From Xanthobacter aminoxidans (lineage in GTDB: Bacteria > Pseudomonadota > Alphaproteobacteria > Rhizobiales > Xanthobacteraceae), in NCBI RefSeq assembly GCF_023571765.1, contig NZ_JAMJXC010000003.1:1-64000 (forward strand): a DNA stretch of 64,000 nt. Reading direction: 5' to 3'. The notes under the pieces were generated by a model. That model made no database searches and was not told the DNA's origin. It saw only the letters and a program-made list of their open reading frames with translations. Shown here one piece after another: positions 1 through 9,391 of the stretch; the first letter of the stretch is position 1; the number at the start of each line of letters is the position of its first letter. Made by a program: the position numbers and the translations under genes.

Positions 1-2
1 GC

Positions 3-125
3 GACAACGTGTCGATGGACGTGCACCTGATCGTTCCGATCGCCATGGAGGAGAAGCTGCGCTTCGCCATCCGTGAAGGTGGCCGCACCGTCGGCGCCGG
101 CGTCGTCGCTGCCATCATCGAGTGA
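3..125 (+). CDS. tuf: Elongation factor Tu, C-terminal fragment (gene starts before the window)
   Basis: The window opens inside a reading frame whose last 40 residues end in [16 protein letters not shown], the C-terminus of EF-Tu domain 3. EF-Tu is the GTPase that brings aminoacyl-tRNA to the ribosome A site. Only the tail is visible, so the GTP-binding domain cannot be checked. It lies 65 bp upstream of rpsJ, the common tuf-rpsJ arrangement, and no terminator is visible between the two genes, so the S10 operon is probably read through from here. Confidence 0.95.
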   Translation, partial: DNVSMDVHLIVPIAMEEKLRFAIREGGRTVGAGVVAAIIE

Positions 126-190
126 TCAACAAGAACGAAACGCGCTGCGCACCGGCGTGCGCGTTTCCTCTTCCTGGAGCCAATTGAGCC

Positions 191-499
191 ATGAACGGCC
201 AGAACATTCGAATTCGCCTGAAGGCGTTCGATCACCGCATCCTCGATGCGTCGACGCGCGAGATCGTCGCCACGGCCAAGCGCACGGGCGCGCAGGTGCG
301 CGGCCCGATCCCGCTGCCCACGCGGATCGAGAAGTTCACCGTCAACCGTTCGCCTCACATCGACAAGAAGTCGCGTGAGCAGTTCGAGATGCGCACCCAC
401 AAGCGCCTGCTCGATATCGTCGATCCGACGCCCCAGACGGTGGACGCGCTGATGAAGCTCGACCTCGCCGCCGGCGTTGACGTCGAAATCAAGCTCTGA
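191..499 (+). CDS. rpsJ: 30S ribosomal protein S10
   Basis: The 102-aa product has normal S10 length and carries the family signature region [15 protein letters not shown] near residues 58-72. S10 binds the 3' domain of 16S rRNA in the 30S head and, as NusE, also serves transcription antitermination. It is the first gene of the S10 operon; the ATG at 191 follows a weak GGAGCC ribosome-binding site. The 22-bp gap to rplC holds that gene's GAGGAGA site, consistent with cotranscription. Confidence 0.97.
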   Translation: MNGQNIRIRLKAFDHRILDASTREIVATAKRTGAQVRGPIPLPTRIEKFTVNRSPHIDKKSREQFEMRTHKRLLDIVDPTPQTVDALMKLDLAAGVDVEIKL

Positions 500-521
500 C
501 GTGGTGCGAGGAGACACGACC

Positions 522-1250
522 ATGCGGTCAGGCGTCATCGCACAGAAGGTCGGCATGACCCGCATCTTCACCGATGCTGGCGAGCACGTGCCGGTCACTG
601 TGCTGAAGGTTGAGAGCTGCCAGGTGGTTGCCCACCGCACGCTCGACAAGAATGGCTACGTTGCGGTCCAGCTTGGTGCTGGCCGTCGCAAGCCCAAGAA
701 TGTGACCCGCGCCGAGCGCGGCCACTTCGCCGTGGCTCAGGTCGAGCCCAAGCGGAAGATGGCCGAGTTCCGCGTGCCGGAAGACGGGCTCATCCCCGTC
801 GGTGCCGAGATCACCGCTGACCACTTCGTCGTGGGCCAGTATGTGGACGTCACCGGCACCACCATCGGCAAGGGTTTCGCCGGCGGCATGAAGCGCCACA
901 ACTTCGGTGGTCTTCGCGCGACGCACGGCGTCTCCATCTCGCATCGTTCGATCGGTTCGACCGGCGGCCGTCAGGACCCCGGCAAGACCTTCAAGAACAA
1001 GAAGATGCCCGGCCATATGGGTGACGTCACCGTCACCACCCAGAACCTGAAGGTCGTGATGACCGACGTCGAGCGCGGCCTCATCGCCGTCGAAGGCGCC
1101 GTTCCCGGCCACGCGGGTGGCTGGATCACCGTTCGCGACGCCGTGAAGAAGAGGTTGCCCGCCGAGGCCCCCAAGCCCGGCGCGTTCAAGCTCGGCAACG
1201 GTTCGGACGCGGCCCCCGCCGCCGAAGCCGCCAATGAGGAGGGCGCGTGA
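522..1250 (+). CDS. rplC: 50S ribosomal protein L3
   Basis: The 242-aa product begins [16 protein letters not shown], the standard L3 N-terminus. An in-frame ATG at 477 is rejected because it lies inside rpsJ and the ATG at 522 has a GAGGAGA ribosome-binding site. The [18 protein letters not shown] segment near residues 144-161 contains the glutamine that PrmB methylates in other bacteria. The Ala/Glu-rich C-terminal tail is longer than in E. coli L3, as in many alphaproteobacteria. L3 nucleates 50S assembly near the peptidyl-transferase centre. Its stop overlaps the rplD start by one base. Confidence 0.97.
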   Translation: MRSGVIAQKVGMTRIFTDAGEHVPVTVLKVESCQVVAHRTLDKNGYVAVQLGAGRRKPKNVTRAERGHFAVAQVEPKRKMAEFRVPEDGLIPVGAEITADHFVVGQYVDVTGTTIGKGFAGGMKRHNFGGLRATHGVSISHRSIGSTGGRQDPGKTFKNKKMPGHMGDVTVTTQNLKVVMTDVERGLIAVEGAVPGHAGGWITVRDAVKKRLPAEAPKPGAFKLGNGSDAAPAAEAANEEGA

Positions 1251-1870
1251 TGGAACTCACCGTCAAGACGCTCGACGGCTCCGAAGCCGGCTCCGTGACC
1301 CTGTCGGACGCGATCTTCGGCCTCGAGCCGCGCGCCGACATCCTGCACCGTTGCGTCACCTGGCAGCTCTCGCGCCGCCAGGCCGGCACGCACCGCACCA
1401 AGGGCCGTTCGGAAATCAACCGCACGTCCAAGAAGCTGTACAAGCAGAAGGGCACCGGCAACGCCCGTCACGGCGCCGCGTCCGCTCCGCAGTTCCGCGG
1501 CGGCGGTCGTGCCTTCGGCCCGGTGGTGCGTTCGCACGCCATCGACCTGCCGAAGAAGGTCCGTGCCCTCGCGCTGAAGCATGCGCTCTCGTCGAAGGCG
1601 AAGGCCGAGCAGATCATCGTGCTCGACACCGCCAACCTCGCCGATCCCAAGACCAAGGCGCTCAAGGAGCGGCTTGAGAAGCTCGGCATCTCGTCCGTGC
1701 TGTTCGTGGACGGCGCCCAGGTGGAGCAGAACATCGCGCTCGCGGCGCGCAACCTGCCCTACGTGGACGTGCTGCCCATCCAGGGCATCAACGTCTATGA
1801 CATCCTGCGCCGCGACACCCTGGTCCTGACCAAGGCCGCCGTGGATGCGCTGGAGGCGCGCTTCAAATGA
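1250..1870 (+). CDS. rplD: 50S ribosomal protein L4
   Basis: This is a 206-aa L4 protein, starting [19 protein letters not shown] three bases upstream is possible, but the ATG at 1250 is better spaced from AGGAGGG. The basic internal loop with [11 protein letters not shown] and [13 protein letters not shown] (about residues 63-92) reaches into the exit tunnel wall in known structures. In E. coli L4 represses the S10 operon; whether it does so here cannot be seen. It overlaps rplW by four bases (ATGA), suggesting translational coupling. Confidence 0.97.
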   Translation: MELTVKTLDGSEAGSVTLSDAIFGLEPRADILHRCVTWQLSRRQAGTHRTKGRSEINRTSKKLYKQKGTGNARHGAASAPQFRGGGRAFGPVVRSHAIDLPKKVRALALKHALSSKAKAEQIIVLDTANLADPKTKALKERLEKLGISSVLFVDGAQVEQNIALAARNLPYVDVLPIQGINVYDILRRDTLVLTKAAVDALEARFK

Positions 1871-2172
1871 GCTCGCGCAATATCGAACCGCGTCACTACG
1901 ACGTGATCGTCTCGCCCGTCATCACCGAGAAGGCGACGACCGCGAGCGAGCAGAACAAGGTTGTCTTCAACGTCGCGAAGACTGCCACCAAGCCTTCCAT
2001 CAAGGAGGCCGTGGAGAAGCTTTTCGACGTGAAGGTGAAGAGCGTGAATACGCTGGTCCGCAAGGGCAAGACGAAGATCTTCAAGGGCCGCAAGGGCGTC
2101 CAGAGCGACGTCAAGAAGGCGGTCGTGACCCTCGAAGAGGGCCAGAAGATCGACATCACCACGGGCCTCTGA
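1867..2172 (+). CDS. rplW: 50S ribosomal protein L23
   Basis: The 101-aa product has the L23 core [15 protein letters not shown] near residues 10-24 and the NTLVRKGK and FKGRKG basic segments. L23 sits at the polypeptide exit tunnel and docks trigger factor and SRP. The ATG overlaps the rplD stop, so coupling is likely. The 25-bp spacer to rplB contains a GAGGGGAACGG ribosome-binding region. Length and composition are ordinary for the family. Confidence 0.97.
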   Translation: MSSRNIEPRHYDVIVSPVITEKATTASEQNKVVFNVAKTATKPSIKEAVEKLFDVKVKSVNTLVRKGKTKIFKGRKGVQSDVKKAVVTLEEGQKIDITTGL

Positions 2173-2197
2173 GAGCCGAGGGGAACGGAATAAGACC

Positions 2198-3031
2198 ATG
2201 GCGCTGAAGCATTTCAAGCCGGTCACGCCGAGCCTTCGCCAGCTCGTGATCGTGGACCGCTCCGGCCTCTACAAGGGCAAGCCGGTCAAGACCCTGACCG
2301 AGGGCAAGAGCTCCTCGGGCGGACGCAACAACAATGGCCGCATCACCGTCCGCTTCCGCGGCGGCGGCCACAAGCAGACCTACCGTCTGGTCGACTTCAA
2401 GCGCCTCAAGCGCGGGATGCCGGCGACGGTGGAGCGGCTGGAATACGATCCGAACCGCACCTCGTTCATCGCCCTCCTCAAGTACGAGGACGGTGAGCTG
2501 GCCTACATCCTGGCGCCGCAGCGTCTGGCGGTGGGCGATCAGGTGATCGCCGGCGACAGCGTGGACGTGAAGCCCGGCAATGCCGGCCCGCTGTCCTCGC
2601 TCCCGGTGGGCACGATCGTGCACAACGTCGAGCTGAAGATCGGCAAGGGTGGCCAGATCGCCCGCTCCGCCGGCACCTACGCGCAGATCGTGGGTCGCGA
2701 CGAGGGCTACGTGATCGTGCGCCTGAACTCCGGCGAGCAGCGCCTCGTGCACGGTGCGTGCTACGCCACCGTGGGCGCGGTCTCCAACCCGGACCACATG
2801 AACATCTCGCTGGGCAAGGCGGGTCGCAGCCGCTGGCTCGGGCGGATGCCGCATAACCGCGGTGTCGTCATGAACCCGGTCGATCACCCGCACGGCGGCG
2901 GCGAAGGCCGTACCTCGGGCGGCCGTCATCCGGTCACGCCCTGGGGTATCCCGACCAAGGGCAAGAAGACCCGCAGCAACAAGGCGACGGACAAGTTCAT
3001 CGTGTCCAGCCGCCACAAGCGCAAGAAGTGA
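2198..3031 (+). CDS. rplB: 50S ribosomal protein L2
   Basis: The 277-aa product has normal L2 length. The [17 protein letters not shown] block near residues 222-238 is the hallmark of L2 and holds the conserved histidine near the peptidyl-transferase centre. The N-terminal RNA-binding part includes [20 protein letters not shown]. The Lys/Arg-rich C-terminus ends in RHKRKK. L2 binds 23S rRNA and forms an intersubunit bridge. It is 11 bp upstream of rpsS in the same operon. Confidence 0.98.
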   Translation: MALKHFKPVTPSLRQLVIVDRSGLYKGKPVKTLTEGKSSSGGRNNNGRITVRFRGGGHKQTYRLVDFKRLKRGMPATVERLEYDPNRTSFIALLKYEDGELAYILAPQRLAVGDQVIAGDSVDVKPGNAGPLSSLPVGTIVHNVELKIGKGGQIARSAGTYAQIVGRDEGYVIVRLNSGEQRLVHGACYATVGAVSNPDHMNISLGKAGRSRWLGRMPHNRGVVMNPVDHPHGGGEGRTSGGRHPVTPWGIPTKGKKTRSNKATDKFIVSSRHKRKK

Positions 3032-3042
3032 GGGCCTGAGCT

Positions 3043-3321
3043 ATGTCTCGCTCTGTCTGGAAGGGCCCGTTCGTCGACGGCTACATGCTGAAGAAGGCGG
3101 AAGCTGCCGCGGGCTCGGGCCGCCGCGATGTGATCAAGATCTGGAGCCGGCGCTCCACCATTCTGCCCCAGTTCGTGGGCTTAACCTTCGGCGTCTACAA
3201 CGGTCACAAGCACGTGCCCGTGAATGTCACCGAGGACATGATCGGCCAGAAGTTCGGCGAGTTCGCTCCGACGCGGACTTACTACGGGCACGCGGCCGAC
3301 AAGAAGTCGAAGCGGCGGTGA
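3043..3321 (+). CDS. rpsS: 30S ribosomal protein S19
   Basis: The 92-aa product begins [17 protein letters not shown], typical of S19, and includes the conserved [16 protein letters not shown] and [11 protein letters not shown] segments. S19 forms a complex with S13 in the 30S head and contacts the A-site region. It lies between rplB (11 bp) and rplV (6 bp) and has no promoter of its own that I can see. Confidence 0.98.
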   Translation: MSRSVWKGPFVDGYMLKKAEAAAGSGRRDVIKIWSRRSTILPQFVGLTFGVYNGHKHVPVNVTEDMIGQKFGEFAPTRTYYGHAADKKSKRR

Positions 3322-3327
3322 TCGGTC

Positions 3328-3708
3328 ATGGGTAAGCAGGCAAAGCCCCGCGCGCTCGCGGACAACGAAGCCAAGGCGGTGGCGCGCAACCTGCGCGTCT
3401 CGCCCCAGAAGCTCAATCTGGTCGCGGGCCTGATCCGCGGCAAGAAGGTGGCGACGGCGCTCGCCGATCTCGAGTTCTCTCACAAGCGGATCGCCCGCGA
3501 CGTGAAGAAGTGCCTCGAGAGCGCGATCGCCAACGCCGAGAACAACCACGAGCTGGATGTCGACGATCTCATCGTCGCCGAGGCCCACGTGGGCAAGGGA
3601 CTGGTCATGAAGCGGTTCTCGCCGCGGGCGCGCGGTCGCGCCTCGCGCATCGAGAAGCCCTTTGCCCACATCACCATCGTGGTGCGGGAAGTCGAGGAGC
3701 GGGCCTGA
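3328..3708 (+). CDS. rplV: 50S ribosomal protein L22
   Basis: The 126-aa product contains [20 protein letters not shown] near residues 19-38 and the tunnel-lining hairpin region [20 protein letters not shown] near residues 88-107, both L22 hallmarks. Mutations in the equivalent hairpin give macrolide resistance in other bacteria; the loop here looks wild type. A short N-terminal extension ([16 protein letters not shown]) is common in alphaproteobacteria. Its TGA overlaps the rpsC ATG by one base. Confidence 0.97.
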   Translation: MGKQAKPRALADNEAKAVARNLRVSPQKLNLVAGLIRGKKVATALADLEFSHKRIARDVKKCLESAIANAENNHELDVDDLIVAEAHVGKGLVMKRFSPRARGRASRIEKPFAHITIVVREVEERA

Positions 3709-4460
3709 TGGGTCAAAAGGTCAATCCGGTCGGGCTCCGGCTCGGCATCAACCGCACGTGGGACAGCCGCTGGTTCGCCAACAAGGGCGAATACGGCAAG
3801 CTGCTCCACGAGGACATCAAGATCCGCGAGATGCTGATGAAGCAGCTCAAGCAGGCGGCGGTGTCCAAGGTGGTGATCGAGCGCCCGCACAAGAAGTGCC
3901 GCGTGACCATCTACTCGGGTCGTCCGGGCGTGGTCATCGGCAAGAAGGGCGCGGACATCGACAAGCTGCGCAAGAAGGTCTCCGAGATGACCAACTCGGA
4001 AGTCTTCATCAACATCGTCGAGATCCGGAAGCCGGAAATCGACGCGCGCCTTGTCGCCGAGTCCATCGCCCAGCAGCTGGAGCGCCGCGTGGCCTTCCGT
4101 CGCGCCATGAAGCGCGCCGTGCAGTCCGCCATGCGCCTCGGCGCGGAGGGCATCCGCATCAATTGCTCGGGCCGTCTCGGCGGCGCTGAGATCGCGCGCC
4201 TCGAATGGTACCGCGAAGGCCGCGTTCCGCTGCATACCCTGCGTGCGGACGTGGACTACGGCACCGCCACCGCCTTCACCACCTACGGCACCTGCGGTGT
4301 CAAGGTGTGGGTGTTCAAGGGCGAGATCCTCGAGCACGACCCCATGGCGCAGGACAAGCGCCAGGCCGAACAGGAAGCTGGTCCGTCGTCGCGTCCCCAG
4401 CGTCGCGAGCGCGGTGACCGCGATCGTGGCGACCGCGGCGACCGCGGCTCCCGGGCTTGA
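3708..4460 (+). CDS. rpsC: 30S ribosomal protein S3
   Basis: This 250-aa protein starts [13 protein letters not shown], the normal S3 N-terminus; the open frame extends upstream into rplV but has no better start. A type II KH domain carries [16 protein letters not shown] (GKKG loop) near residues 71-86. The C-terminal domain ([26 protein letters not shown]) is intact. The last 35 residues form an Arg/Asp-rich tail with repeated GDR units, a variable extension seen in alphaproteobacterial S3. S3 lines the mRNA entry tunnel and helps the ribosomal helicase activity. Confidence 0.97.
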   Translation: MGQKVNPVGLRLGINRTWDSRWFANKGEYGKLLHEDIKIREMLMKQLKQAAVSKVVIERPHKKCRVTIYSGRPGVVIGKKGADIDKLRKKVSEMTNSEVFINIVEIRKPEIDARLVAESIAQQLERRVAFRRAMKRAVQSAMRLGAEGIRINCSGRLGGAEIARLEWYREGRVPLHTLRADVDYGTATAFTTYGTCGVKVWVFKGEILEHDPMAQDKRQAEQEAGPSSRPQRRERGDRDRGDRGDRGSRA

Positions 4461-4489
4461 CGGCCGGCTAGAGAGAAGGCGATCAAGCC

Positions 4490-4903
4490 ATGCTGCAACC
4501 CAAGCGCACCAAGTTCCGCAAGCAGTTCAAGGGACGCATTCACGGCGTTGCCAAGGGCGGCACGGAATTGAACTTCGGCGAGTTCGGCCTCAAGGCCGTC
4601 GAGCCGGAGCGCGTGACTGCCCGCCAGATCGAGGCGGCCCGCCGCGCGCTCACCCGCCACATGAAGCGCGCCGGACGCGTCTGGATCCGGGTGTTCCCCG
4701 ACGTCCCGGTGTCGGCCAAGCCCACGGAAGTCCGTATGGGCAAGGGCAAGGGCGCGCCCGAGTATTGGGCGGCCCGCGTCAAGCCGGGCCGTATCATGTT
4801 CGAGATCGATGGGGTAAGCGTCGAGCTCGCTCGCGAGGCGCTGACCCTCGCGGCGGCCAAGCTGCCCATCAAGACGCGCTTCATCCAGCGCATCGCCGAG
4901 TGA
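4490..4903 (+). CDS. rplP: 50S ribosomal protein L16
   Basis: The 137-aa product begins [16 protein letters not shown] and holds [19 protein letters not shown] near residues 82-100, the L16 signature. L16 stabilises A-site tRNA binding on the 50S subunit; the arginine in the RMGKGKG loop corresponds to the site hydroxylated by YcfD in E. coli. It follows rpsC by 29 bp and precedes rpmC by 10 bp. Confidence 0.98.
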   Translation: MLQPKRTKFRKQFKGRIHGVAKGGTELNFGEFGLKAVEPERVTARQIEAARRALTRHMKRAGRVWIRVFPDVPVSAKPTEVRMGKGKGAPEYWAARVKPGRIMFEIDGVSVELAREALTLAAAKLPIKTRFIQRIAE

Positions 4904-4913
4904 GGAGAGGCTC

Positions 4914-5126
4914 ATGAAAGCCGAGGACGTTCGGGCCCTCAGCCCCGATCAGCTCGCTGATGAGCTGCTGAAGCTGAAGAAGGAGCAGTTCAACCTGCGC
5001 TTCCAGAAGGCGACAGGCCAGCTCGAGAATACCGCGCGGTCCAAGCAGATCCGCCGCGACATCGCGCGGATCAAGACCGTGCAGACCGACAAGCGCACCG
5101 GTTCGCCGGTGCAGAAGGCGAAGTGA
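4914..5126 (+). CDS. rpmC: 50S ribosomal protein L29
   Basis: The 70-aa two-helix protein has [20 protein letters not shown] near residues 15-34, the family signature, followed by a basic helix with [11 protein letters not shown]29 is at the exit tunnel next to L23 and forms part of the SRP/trigger factor docking surface. A GAGGAGAGG ribosome-binding site precedes the ATG. It is 7 bp from rpsQ. Confidence 0.97.
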   Translation: MKAEDVRALSPDQLADELLKLKKEQFNLRFQKATGQLENTARSKQIRRDIARIKTVQTDKRTGSPVQKAK

Positions 5127-5133
5127 GGAAGCG

Positions 5134-5382
5134 ATGCCGAAGCGCGTGCTCCAGGGCGTCGTGGTGAGCGACAAGACTGACAAGACCGTGGTGGTCCGGG
5201 TGGAGCGGCGCTTCACCCACCCGCTGCTCAAGAAGACCGTGCGGCGGTCCAAGAAGTATCATGCCCACGATGAGGCCAATAACTGGCACGTGGGCGATAC
5301 GGTGTGGATCGAGGAGCACCGTCCGATCTCGAAGCTGAAGAACTGGATCGTGATCCAGGGCGAAAAGCGCGCCGAGGTCTGA
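5134..5382 (+). CDS. rpsQ: 30S ribosomal protein S17
   Basis: The 82-aa OB-fold protein has [20 protein letters not shown] and the RPISKLKNW segment, both typical of S17. S17 binds 16S rRNA helices 7 and 11 and nucleates assembly of the 5' domain. It is the last gene of the S10-type block: a 192-bp gap follows before rplN, much longer than any other spacer up to this point. Confidence 0.97.
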   Translation: MPKRVLQGVVVSDKTDKTVVVRVERRFTHPLLKKTVRRSKKYHAHDEANNWHVGDTVWIEEHRPISKLKNWIVIQGEKRAEV

Positions 5383-5393
5383 TAAGAGAGTTT

Positions 5394-5420
5394 CCCGTCC
5401 GGATGGATCGTCCGGCCGGG
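5394..5420 (+). other. Hairpin in the rpsQ-rplN spacer
   Basis: The arms CCCGTCCGGA (5394-5403) and TCCGGCCGGG (5411-5420) pair with one G-U wobble around a 7-base loop. No T run follows, so it is not a good intrinsic terminator. It sits 11 bases after the rpsQ stop in a 192-bp gap. A role in mRNA processing or translational control is possible but unproven. Confidence 0.5.
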
Positions 5421-5574
5421 AGGGCTCCGGTGCCGGGTCCGTCGATCGTCCCAAGGGGGGATCGAGTGGAGACCGCACCGCGGCAACACCGTGTTCCGAT
5501 GAGCGGGCACGGCGAACAAGGGTTGAGGCAATGCCGGTGCGCCGGCGGCGCTGGATGACGAGAACAGGTGCGTC

Positions 5575-5943
5575 ATGATCCAGATGCAGACCAATCTCGA
5601 CGTGGCGGACAATTCCGGCGCCCGTCGCGTCATGTGCATCAAGGTACTTGGCGGCTCGAAGCGGAAGTATGCCCACGTCGGCGACATCATCGTGGTGTCC
5701 GTCAAGGAGGCGATCCCGCGCGGCCGCGTGAAGAAGGGCGACGTGATGAAGGCCGTGGTGGTTCGCACCGCCAAGGACATCCGTCGCGTGGACGGCTCGG
5801 TCATCCGCTTCGACAAGAACGCGGCCGTGCTGATCAACAACAACAAGGAGCCGGTGGGCACCCGCATCTTCGGACCGGTTCCGCGCGAGCTGCGCTCCAA
5901 GAACCACATGAAGATCATCTCGCTGGCGCCGGAGGTGCTGTGA
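5575..5943 (+). CDS. rplN: 50S ribosomal protein L14
   Basis: The 122-aa product is standard in length and starts [20 protein letters not shown], the L14 signature. L14 forms intersubunit bridge B8 with 16S rRNA and is the docking surface for RsfS. It starts the spc-type block after a 192-bp gap, so a separate promoter may lie in that gap, though I cannot identify a convincing one. Its TGA overlaps the rplX ATG by one base. Confidence 0.98.
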   Translation: MIQMQTNLDVADNSGARRVMCIKVLGGSKRKYAHVGDIIVVSVKEAIPRGRVKKGDVMKAVVVRTAKDIRRVDGSVIRFDKNAAVLINNNKEPVGTRIFGPVPRELRSKNHMKIISLAPEVL

Positions 5944-6260
5944 TGGCCGCGAAGATCAAGAAGGGCGACAAGGTCGTCGTCCTCGCCGGCCGCGACAAGG
6001 GCCGCACCGGCGAGGTCATTCAGGTGATGCCGAAGGACGAGAAGGCTCTCGTGCGCGGCGTGAATATCGTGAAGCGTCACCAGCGCCAGTCGGCGAACCA
6101 GGAAGGCGGGATCATCTCCAAGGAGGCTCCCATCCACCTGTCGAACGTCGCCATTGCCGACCCCAAGGACGGCAAGCCGACCCGCGTCGGCTTCGAGGTG
6201 CTGGATGACGGACGCAAGGTCCGCGTGGCCAAGCGTTCCGGGGAGAGGATCGATGGCTGA
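5943..6260 (+). CDS. rplX: 50S ribosomal protein L24
   Basis: The 105-aa product starts [20 protein letters not shown], which contains the KOW motif (about residues 5-32) that binds 23S rRNA domain I. L24 initiates 50S assembly. The frame is open further upstream, but the ATG at 5943 overlaps the rplN stop and gives the family start. It ends by overlapping the rplE ATG (8 bases), so rplN-rplX-rplE look translationally coupled. Confidence 0.97.
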   Translation: MAAKIKKGDKVVVLAGRDKGRTGEVIQVMPKDEKALVRGVNIVKRHQRQSANQEGGIISKEAPIHLSNVAIADPKDGKPTRVGFEVLDDGRKVRVAKRSGERIDG

Positions 6261-6810
6261 GGCGACCTACAACGCGCGGCTGCGCACCTTCTATGAAGAG
6301 GTGGTGCGGCCGAAGATGATCGAGCAGTTCGGCTACAAGAACCCCATGGAAGTGCCGGTCATCGACAAGATCGTCATCAACATGGGCGTGGGCGAAGCCA
6401 CCGCCGACACCAAGAAGGTGACGACCGCCGCCGCGGACCTCGCCCAGATCGCCGGCCAGAAGCCGGTCATCACCCGGGCCCGCAAGGCGATCTCGAACTT
6501 CAAGCTGCGCGAAAACCAGCCGGTCGGCGCGAAGGTCACCCTTCGCAAGACCCGCATGTACGAGTTCATGGACCGCCTCGTGACCGTGGCTCTGCCCCGC
6601 GTTCGCGACTTCCGCGGCCTGAACCCGAAGAGCTTCGACGGCCGTGGCAACTATGCCATGGGCGTGAAGGAGCACATCGTGTTCCCCGAGATCAACTACG
6701 ACCGCGTCGAGCAGATCTGGGGCATGGACATCATCGTGTGCACCACGGCGAAGACCGATGAGGAAGCCCGCGCGCTTCTGAAGGCCTTCAACTTCCCCTT
6801 CCGCCAGTGA
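6253..6810 (+). CDS. rplE: 50S ribosomal protein L5
   Basis: The 185-aa product begins [18 protein letters not shown] and contains [20 protein letters not shown] near residues 36-55 and [18 protein letters not shown] near residues 73-90, both L5 signatures. L5 binds 5S rRNA and contacts P-site tRNA and S13 in the 30S head. GGGGAGAGGA upstream serves as ribosome-binding site within rplX. A 145-bp gap with a strong hairpin follows. Confidence 0.97.
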   Translation: MAEATYNARLRTFYEEVVRPKMIEQFGYKNPMEVPVIDKIVINMGVGEATADTKKVTTAAADLAQIAGQKPVITRARKAISNFKLRENQPVGAKVTLRKTRMYEFMDRLVTVALPRVRDFRGLNPKSFDGRGNYAMGVKEHIVFPEINYDRVEQIWGMDIIVCTTAKTDEEARALLKAFNFPFRQ

Positions 6811-6820
6811 GCGGGTATGA

Positions 6821-6848
6821 GAGGCGCTTCGCTCGAAGCGCCTCTTCG
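6821..6848 (+). terminator. Perfect hairpin between rplE and rpsN, terminator-like or processing site
   Basis: GAGGCGCTTCG (6821-6831) and CGAAGCGCCTC (6834-6844) are perfect 11-bp complements with a two-base spacer, followed by TTCGGTT. The loop will open to about 4-6 bases in RNA. The T tract is weak, so partial termination, attenuation or an RNase E/III processing site are all possible. It lies 10 bases after the rplE stop inside the spc operon. Confidence 0.6.
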
Positions 6849-6955
6849 GTTCCGGCTGATGGCCGGGGCCGGACGACGAGACGAGTGAGGATGTGATTTT
6901 CCGGCCGTGAGGGGCTCAGGTCGAGCTGCTCAGACGCGGAGAACAGGAGCTTAAG

Positions 6956-7261
6956 ATGGCGAAGAAAAGCGCGATCGAGACGAACGAGCGCCGCCGCAAG
7001 CTGGCCACTGGCCAGGCGGCGAAGCGCGCGCGTCTGAAGGCGATCGTGAATGACAAGACCCTGCCGATCGAGGAGCGCTTCCAGGCGACCCTCAAGCTGG
7101 CGGAAATGCCGCGCAACGGCGCGAAGATCCGGATCCGCAACCGCTGCGAGGTGACTGGCCGTCCGCGTGCCTTCTACCGCAAGCTCAAGATGAGCCGTAT
7201 CGCGCTGCGCGAGCTGGGTAACCAGGGCATGGTTCCTGGCCTCGTGAAGTCGAGCTGGTGA
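6956..7261 (+). CDS. rpsN: 30S ribosomal protein S14 (zinc-independent form)
   Basis: The 101-aa product is the long S14 type: it has only one cysteine ([16 protein letters not shown]) and lacks the CxxC-x12-CxxC zinc ribbon of the short form. It contains the family end [19 protein letters not shown]14 is a late-binding protein of the 30S head near S3 and S10. It starts after a 145-bp spacer with a hairpin, preceded by GGAGCTTAAG, and is 10 bp from rpsH. Confidence 0.97.
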   Translation: MAKKSAIETNERRRKLATGQAAKRARLKAIVNDKTLPIEERFQATLKLAEMPRNGAKIRIRNRCEVTGRPRAFYRKLKMSRIALRELGNQGMVPGLVKSSW

Positions 7262-7271
7262 GGAGGGAACG

Positions 7272-7670
7272 ATGGCTGTAACTGATCCCATCGGCGATCT
7301 GATCACCCGCATCCGCAACGCCCAGATGCGCCGCAAGGACAAGACCTCGACCCCCGGCTCGCGTCTGCGCGCCTCGGTCCTCGATGTCCTGCGCGACGAG
7401 GGCTACATCCGCGGCTACACCTCGACCGATCACGGCAACGGCCGGACCGAGTTCGAGATCGAGCTGAAGTATTTCGACGGAACGCCGGTGATCCGCGAGA
7501 TCTCCCGCGTGTCGAAGCCCGGCCGTCGCGTCTATGCGGCGGTCAAGAACCTTCCCCGCGTCGCCAACGGTCTCGGCATCGCCGTCGTCTCCACGCCCCA
7601 GGGCGTGATGGCCGACCACGAAGCCCGCGACAAGAACGTCGGCGGCGAAGTGCTCTTCACCGTGTTCTGA
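7272..7670 (+). CDS. rpsH: 30S ribosomal protein S8
   Basis: The 132-aa product begins with [17 protein letters not shown] and ends with [11 protein letters not shown], close to the S8 consensus. S8 binds helix 21 of 16S rRNA and in E. coli represses the spc operon by binding the rplE translation start. GAGGAGGGAACG is a strong ribosome-binding site. It is 14 bp from rplF. Confidence 0.97.
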   Translation: MAVTDPIGDLITRIRNAQMRRKDKTSTPGSRLRASVLDVLRDEGYIRGYTSTDHGNGRTEFEIELKYFDGTPVIREISRVSKPGRRVYAAVKNLPRVANGLGIAVVSTPQGVMADHEARDKNVGGEVLFTVF

Positions 7671-7684
7671 CGACGGAGGACAAG

Positions 7685-8218
7685 ATGTCGAAGATCGGCA
7701 AGCTGCCCGTCGCCATTCCGGCCGGCGTCACCGCCAGCCTGGACGGACAGACGGTGAAGGTAAAGGGCCCCAAGGGCGCCCTGGAAGTGATCCTGGTGGA
7801 AGAGATCGCCGCCAAGATCGAGGGCTCGGAAATCAAGCTCTCGATGAACGGCGAGACCTCCCGTCACAAGGCCATGTGGGGCATGTCCCGCACGCTGGTC
7901 TCCAACCTGGTCGAAGGCGTGACCAAGGGCTTCGAGAAGAAGCTCGAGATCACCGGCGTCGGCTACAAGGCGGCGGTGCAGGGCAAGAACCTGAACCTCT
8001 CGCTCGGCTACAGCCACGACGTGATCTACGCGATCCCCGAGGGCATCCAGATCGTCACCCCCAAGCCCACCGAAGTGGTGGTCACGGGCATCGACCGCCA
8101 GAAGGTCGGCCAGGTGGCGGCGGAGATCCGCGAGTTCCGTGGCCCCGAGCCCTACAAGGGCAAGGGCGTCAAGTATGCCGGCGAATTCATCTTCCGCAAG
8201 GAAGGCAAGAAGAAGTGA
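7685..8218 (+). CDS. rplF: 50S ribosomal protein L6
   Basis: The 177-aa product starts [18 protein letters not shown] and has the two L6 repeat domains. The C-terminal signature [25 protein letters not shown] lies near residues 153-177. L6 is near the sarcin-ricin loop and factor-binding site. Normal length and spacing within the spc block; no oddities. Confidence 0.98.
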   Translation: MSKIGKLPVAIPAGVTASLDGQTVKVKGPKGALEVILVEEIAAKIEGSEIKLSMNGETSRHKAMWGMSRTLVSNLVEGVTKGFEKKLEITGVGYKAAVQGKNLNLSLGYSHDVIYAIPEGIQIVTPKPTEVVVTGIDRQKVGQVAAEIREFRGPEPYKGKGVKYAGEFIFRKEGKKK

Positions 8219-8230
8219 CGGAGGCGAACC

Positions 8231-8593
8231 ATGGCTAAGGATTTGGAGGCGCAGGCGCGCCGCAAGGCCAAGGTGCGCCGTGCGATCCGCGTTGCTGCGA
8301 ACGGGCGTCCGCGCCTGTCGGTGCACCGGACCTCGCAGCACATCTATGCGCAGGTCATCGACGATGCGAAGGGCGAGACTCTCGCCGCCGCGTCGAGCCT
8401 TGAGAAGGACCTGCGCGGGTCGCTGAAGACCGGTGCGGACACCGAGGCCGCCAAGACGATCGGCAAGCTTGTTGCCGAGCGGGCGATGGCCAAGGGCGTG
8501 ACTGCGGTCGTCTTCGATCGTGGCGCATACATCTATCATGGGCGCGTCAAGGCGCTCGCTGAGGGCGCCCGCGAAGGCGGCCTTCAGTTCTGA
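8231..8593 (+). CDS. rplR: 50S ribosomal protein L18
   Basis: The 120-aa product has [18 protein letters not shown] near residues 28-45 and ends [14 protein letters not shown], as in L18. It binds 5S rRNA together with L5 and anchors it to 23S rRNA. It lies 12 bp after rplF with an ACGGAGGCG ribosome-binding site and 17 bp before rpsE. Confidence 0.97.
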   Translation: MAKDLEAQARRKAKVRRAIRVAANGRPRLSVHRTSQHIYAQVIDDAKGETLAAASSLEKDLRGSLKTGADTEAAKTIGKLVAERAMAKGVTAVVFDRGAYIYHGRVKALAEGAREGGLQF

Positions 8594-8610
8594 CGCAAGG
8601 ACGAGCGAAC

Positions 8611-9168
8611 ATGGCCCGTGAACGGGAACAGCGCCACGAGCGCGAGGACCGCGACAATACGTTCGTGGACAAGCTGGTCCACATCAACCGCGTCGCCAAG
8701 GTGGTGAAGGGCGGCCGTCGTTTCGGCTTTGCTGCCCTGGTGGTGGTGGGTGACCAGAAGGGCCGCGTCGGCTTCGGCCACGGCAAGGCCCGTGAGGTGC
8801 CGGAGGCGATCCGCAAGGCCACCGAGAGCGCCAAGCGCGCTCTCATCCGCGTCCCGCTGCGCGAAGGCCGGACCCTGCACCACGACGTGCATGGTCACCA
8901 CGGCGCCGGCAAGGTGGTGCTCCGCGCCGCTCCGGCGGGTACCGGCATCATCGCCGGCGGCCCGATGCGCGCGGTGTTCGAGACGCTCGGCATGCACGAT
9001 GTGGTGGCGAAGTCCTTCGGGTCTTCCAACCCCTACAACATGGTGCGCGCCACCTTCGACGCCCTGAAGAACCAGGACTCGCCGCGCTCCGTCGCTGCGC
9101 GTCGCGGCATCAAGGTCTCCCAGCTCCAGTCCCGCCGCCGCGTCGAAGACGCGGAAGCGACCGACTGA
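8611..9168 (+). CDS. rpsE: 30S ribosomal protein S5
   Basis: The 185-aa product has the S5 N-terminal double-stranded RNA-binding fold with [20 protein letters not shown] near residues 31-50 and [15 protein letters not shown] near residues 56-70. The C-terminal S5 domain with [19 protein letters not shown] follows. S5 takes part in decoding fidelity and mRNA unwinding. The N-terminus is charged ([14 protein letters not shown]), a little longer than in E. coli, which is common in this class. Confidence 0.97.
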   Translation: MAREREQRHEREDRDNTFVDKLVHINRVAKVVKGGRRFGFAALVVVGDQKGRVGFGHGKAREVPEAIRKATESAKRALIRVPLREGRTLHHDVHGHHGAGKVVLRAAPAGTGIIAGGPMRAVFETLGMHDVVAKSFGSSNPYNMVRATFDALKNQDSPRSVAARRGIKVSQLQSRRRVEDAEATD

Positions 9169-9198
9169 GCGGCGCAGGCCGAAGGATAGGATTGCGCC

Positions 9199-9381
9199 AT
9201 GAGCGACAAGACCATCACCGTGGAGCAGATCGGCTCGCCGATCCGCCGCCCGTTCGACCAGGAGGCCACTCTCGTCGGTCTCGGGCTGAACAAGCGGCAC
9301 CGCCGCTCCACTCTCAAGGATACCCCGGCCGTCCGCGGCATGATCGCCAAGGTCGCCCACCTCGTCCGTGTGGTCGAGTGA
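9199..9381 (+). CDS. rpmD: 50S ribosomal protein L30
   Basis: This 60-aa protein contains [20 protein letters not shown] and [20 protein letters not shown], the conserved L30 core. L30 is a small globular protein near helix 38 of 23S rRNA and is absent from some lineages. It lies between rpsE (30 bp) and rplO (10 bp), its usual place. Confidence 0.96.
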   Translation: MSDKTITVEQIGSPIRRPFDQEATLVGLGLNKRHRRSTLKDTPAVRGMIAKVAHLVRVVE

Positions 9382-9391
9382 GGAGCGGGAC

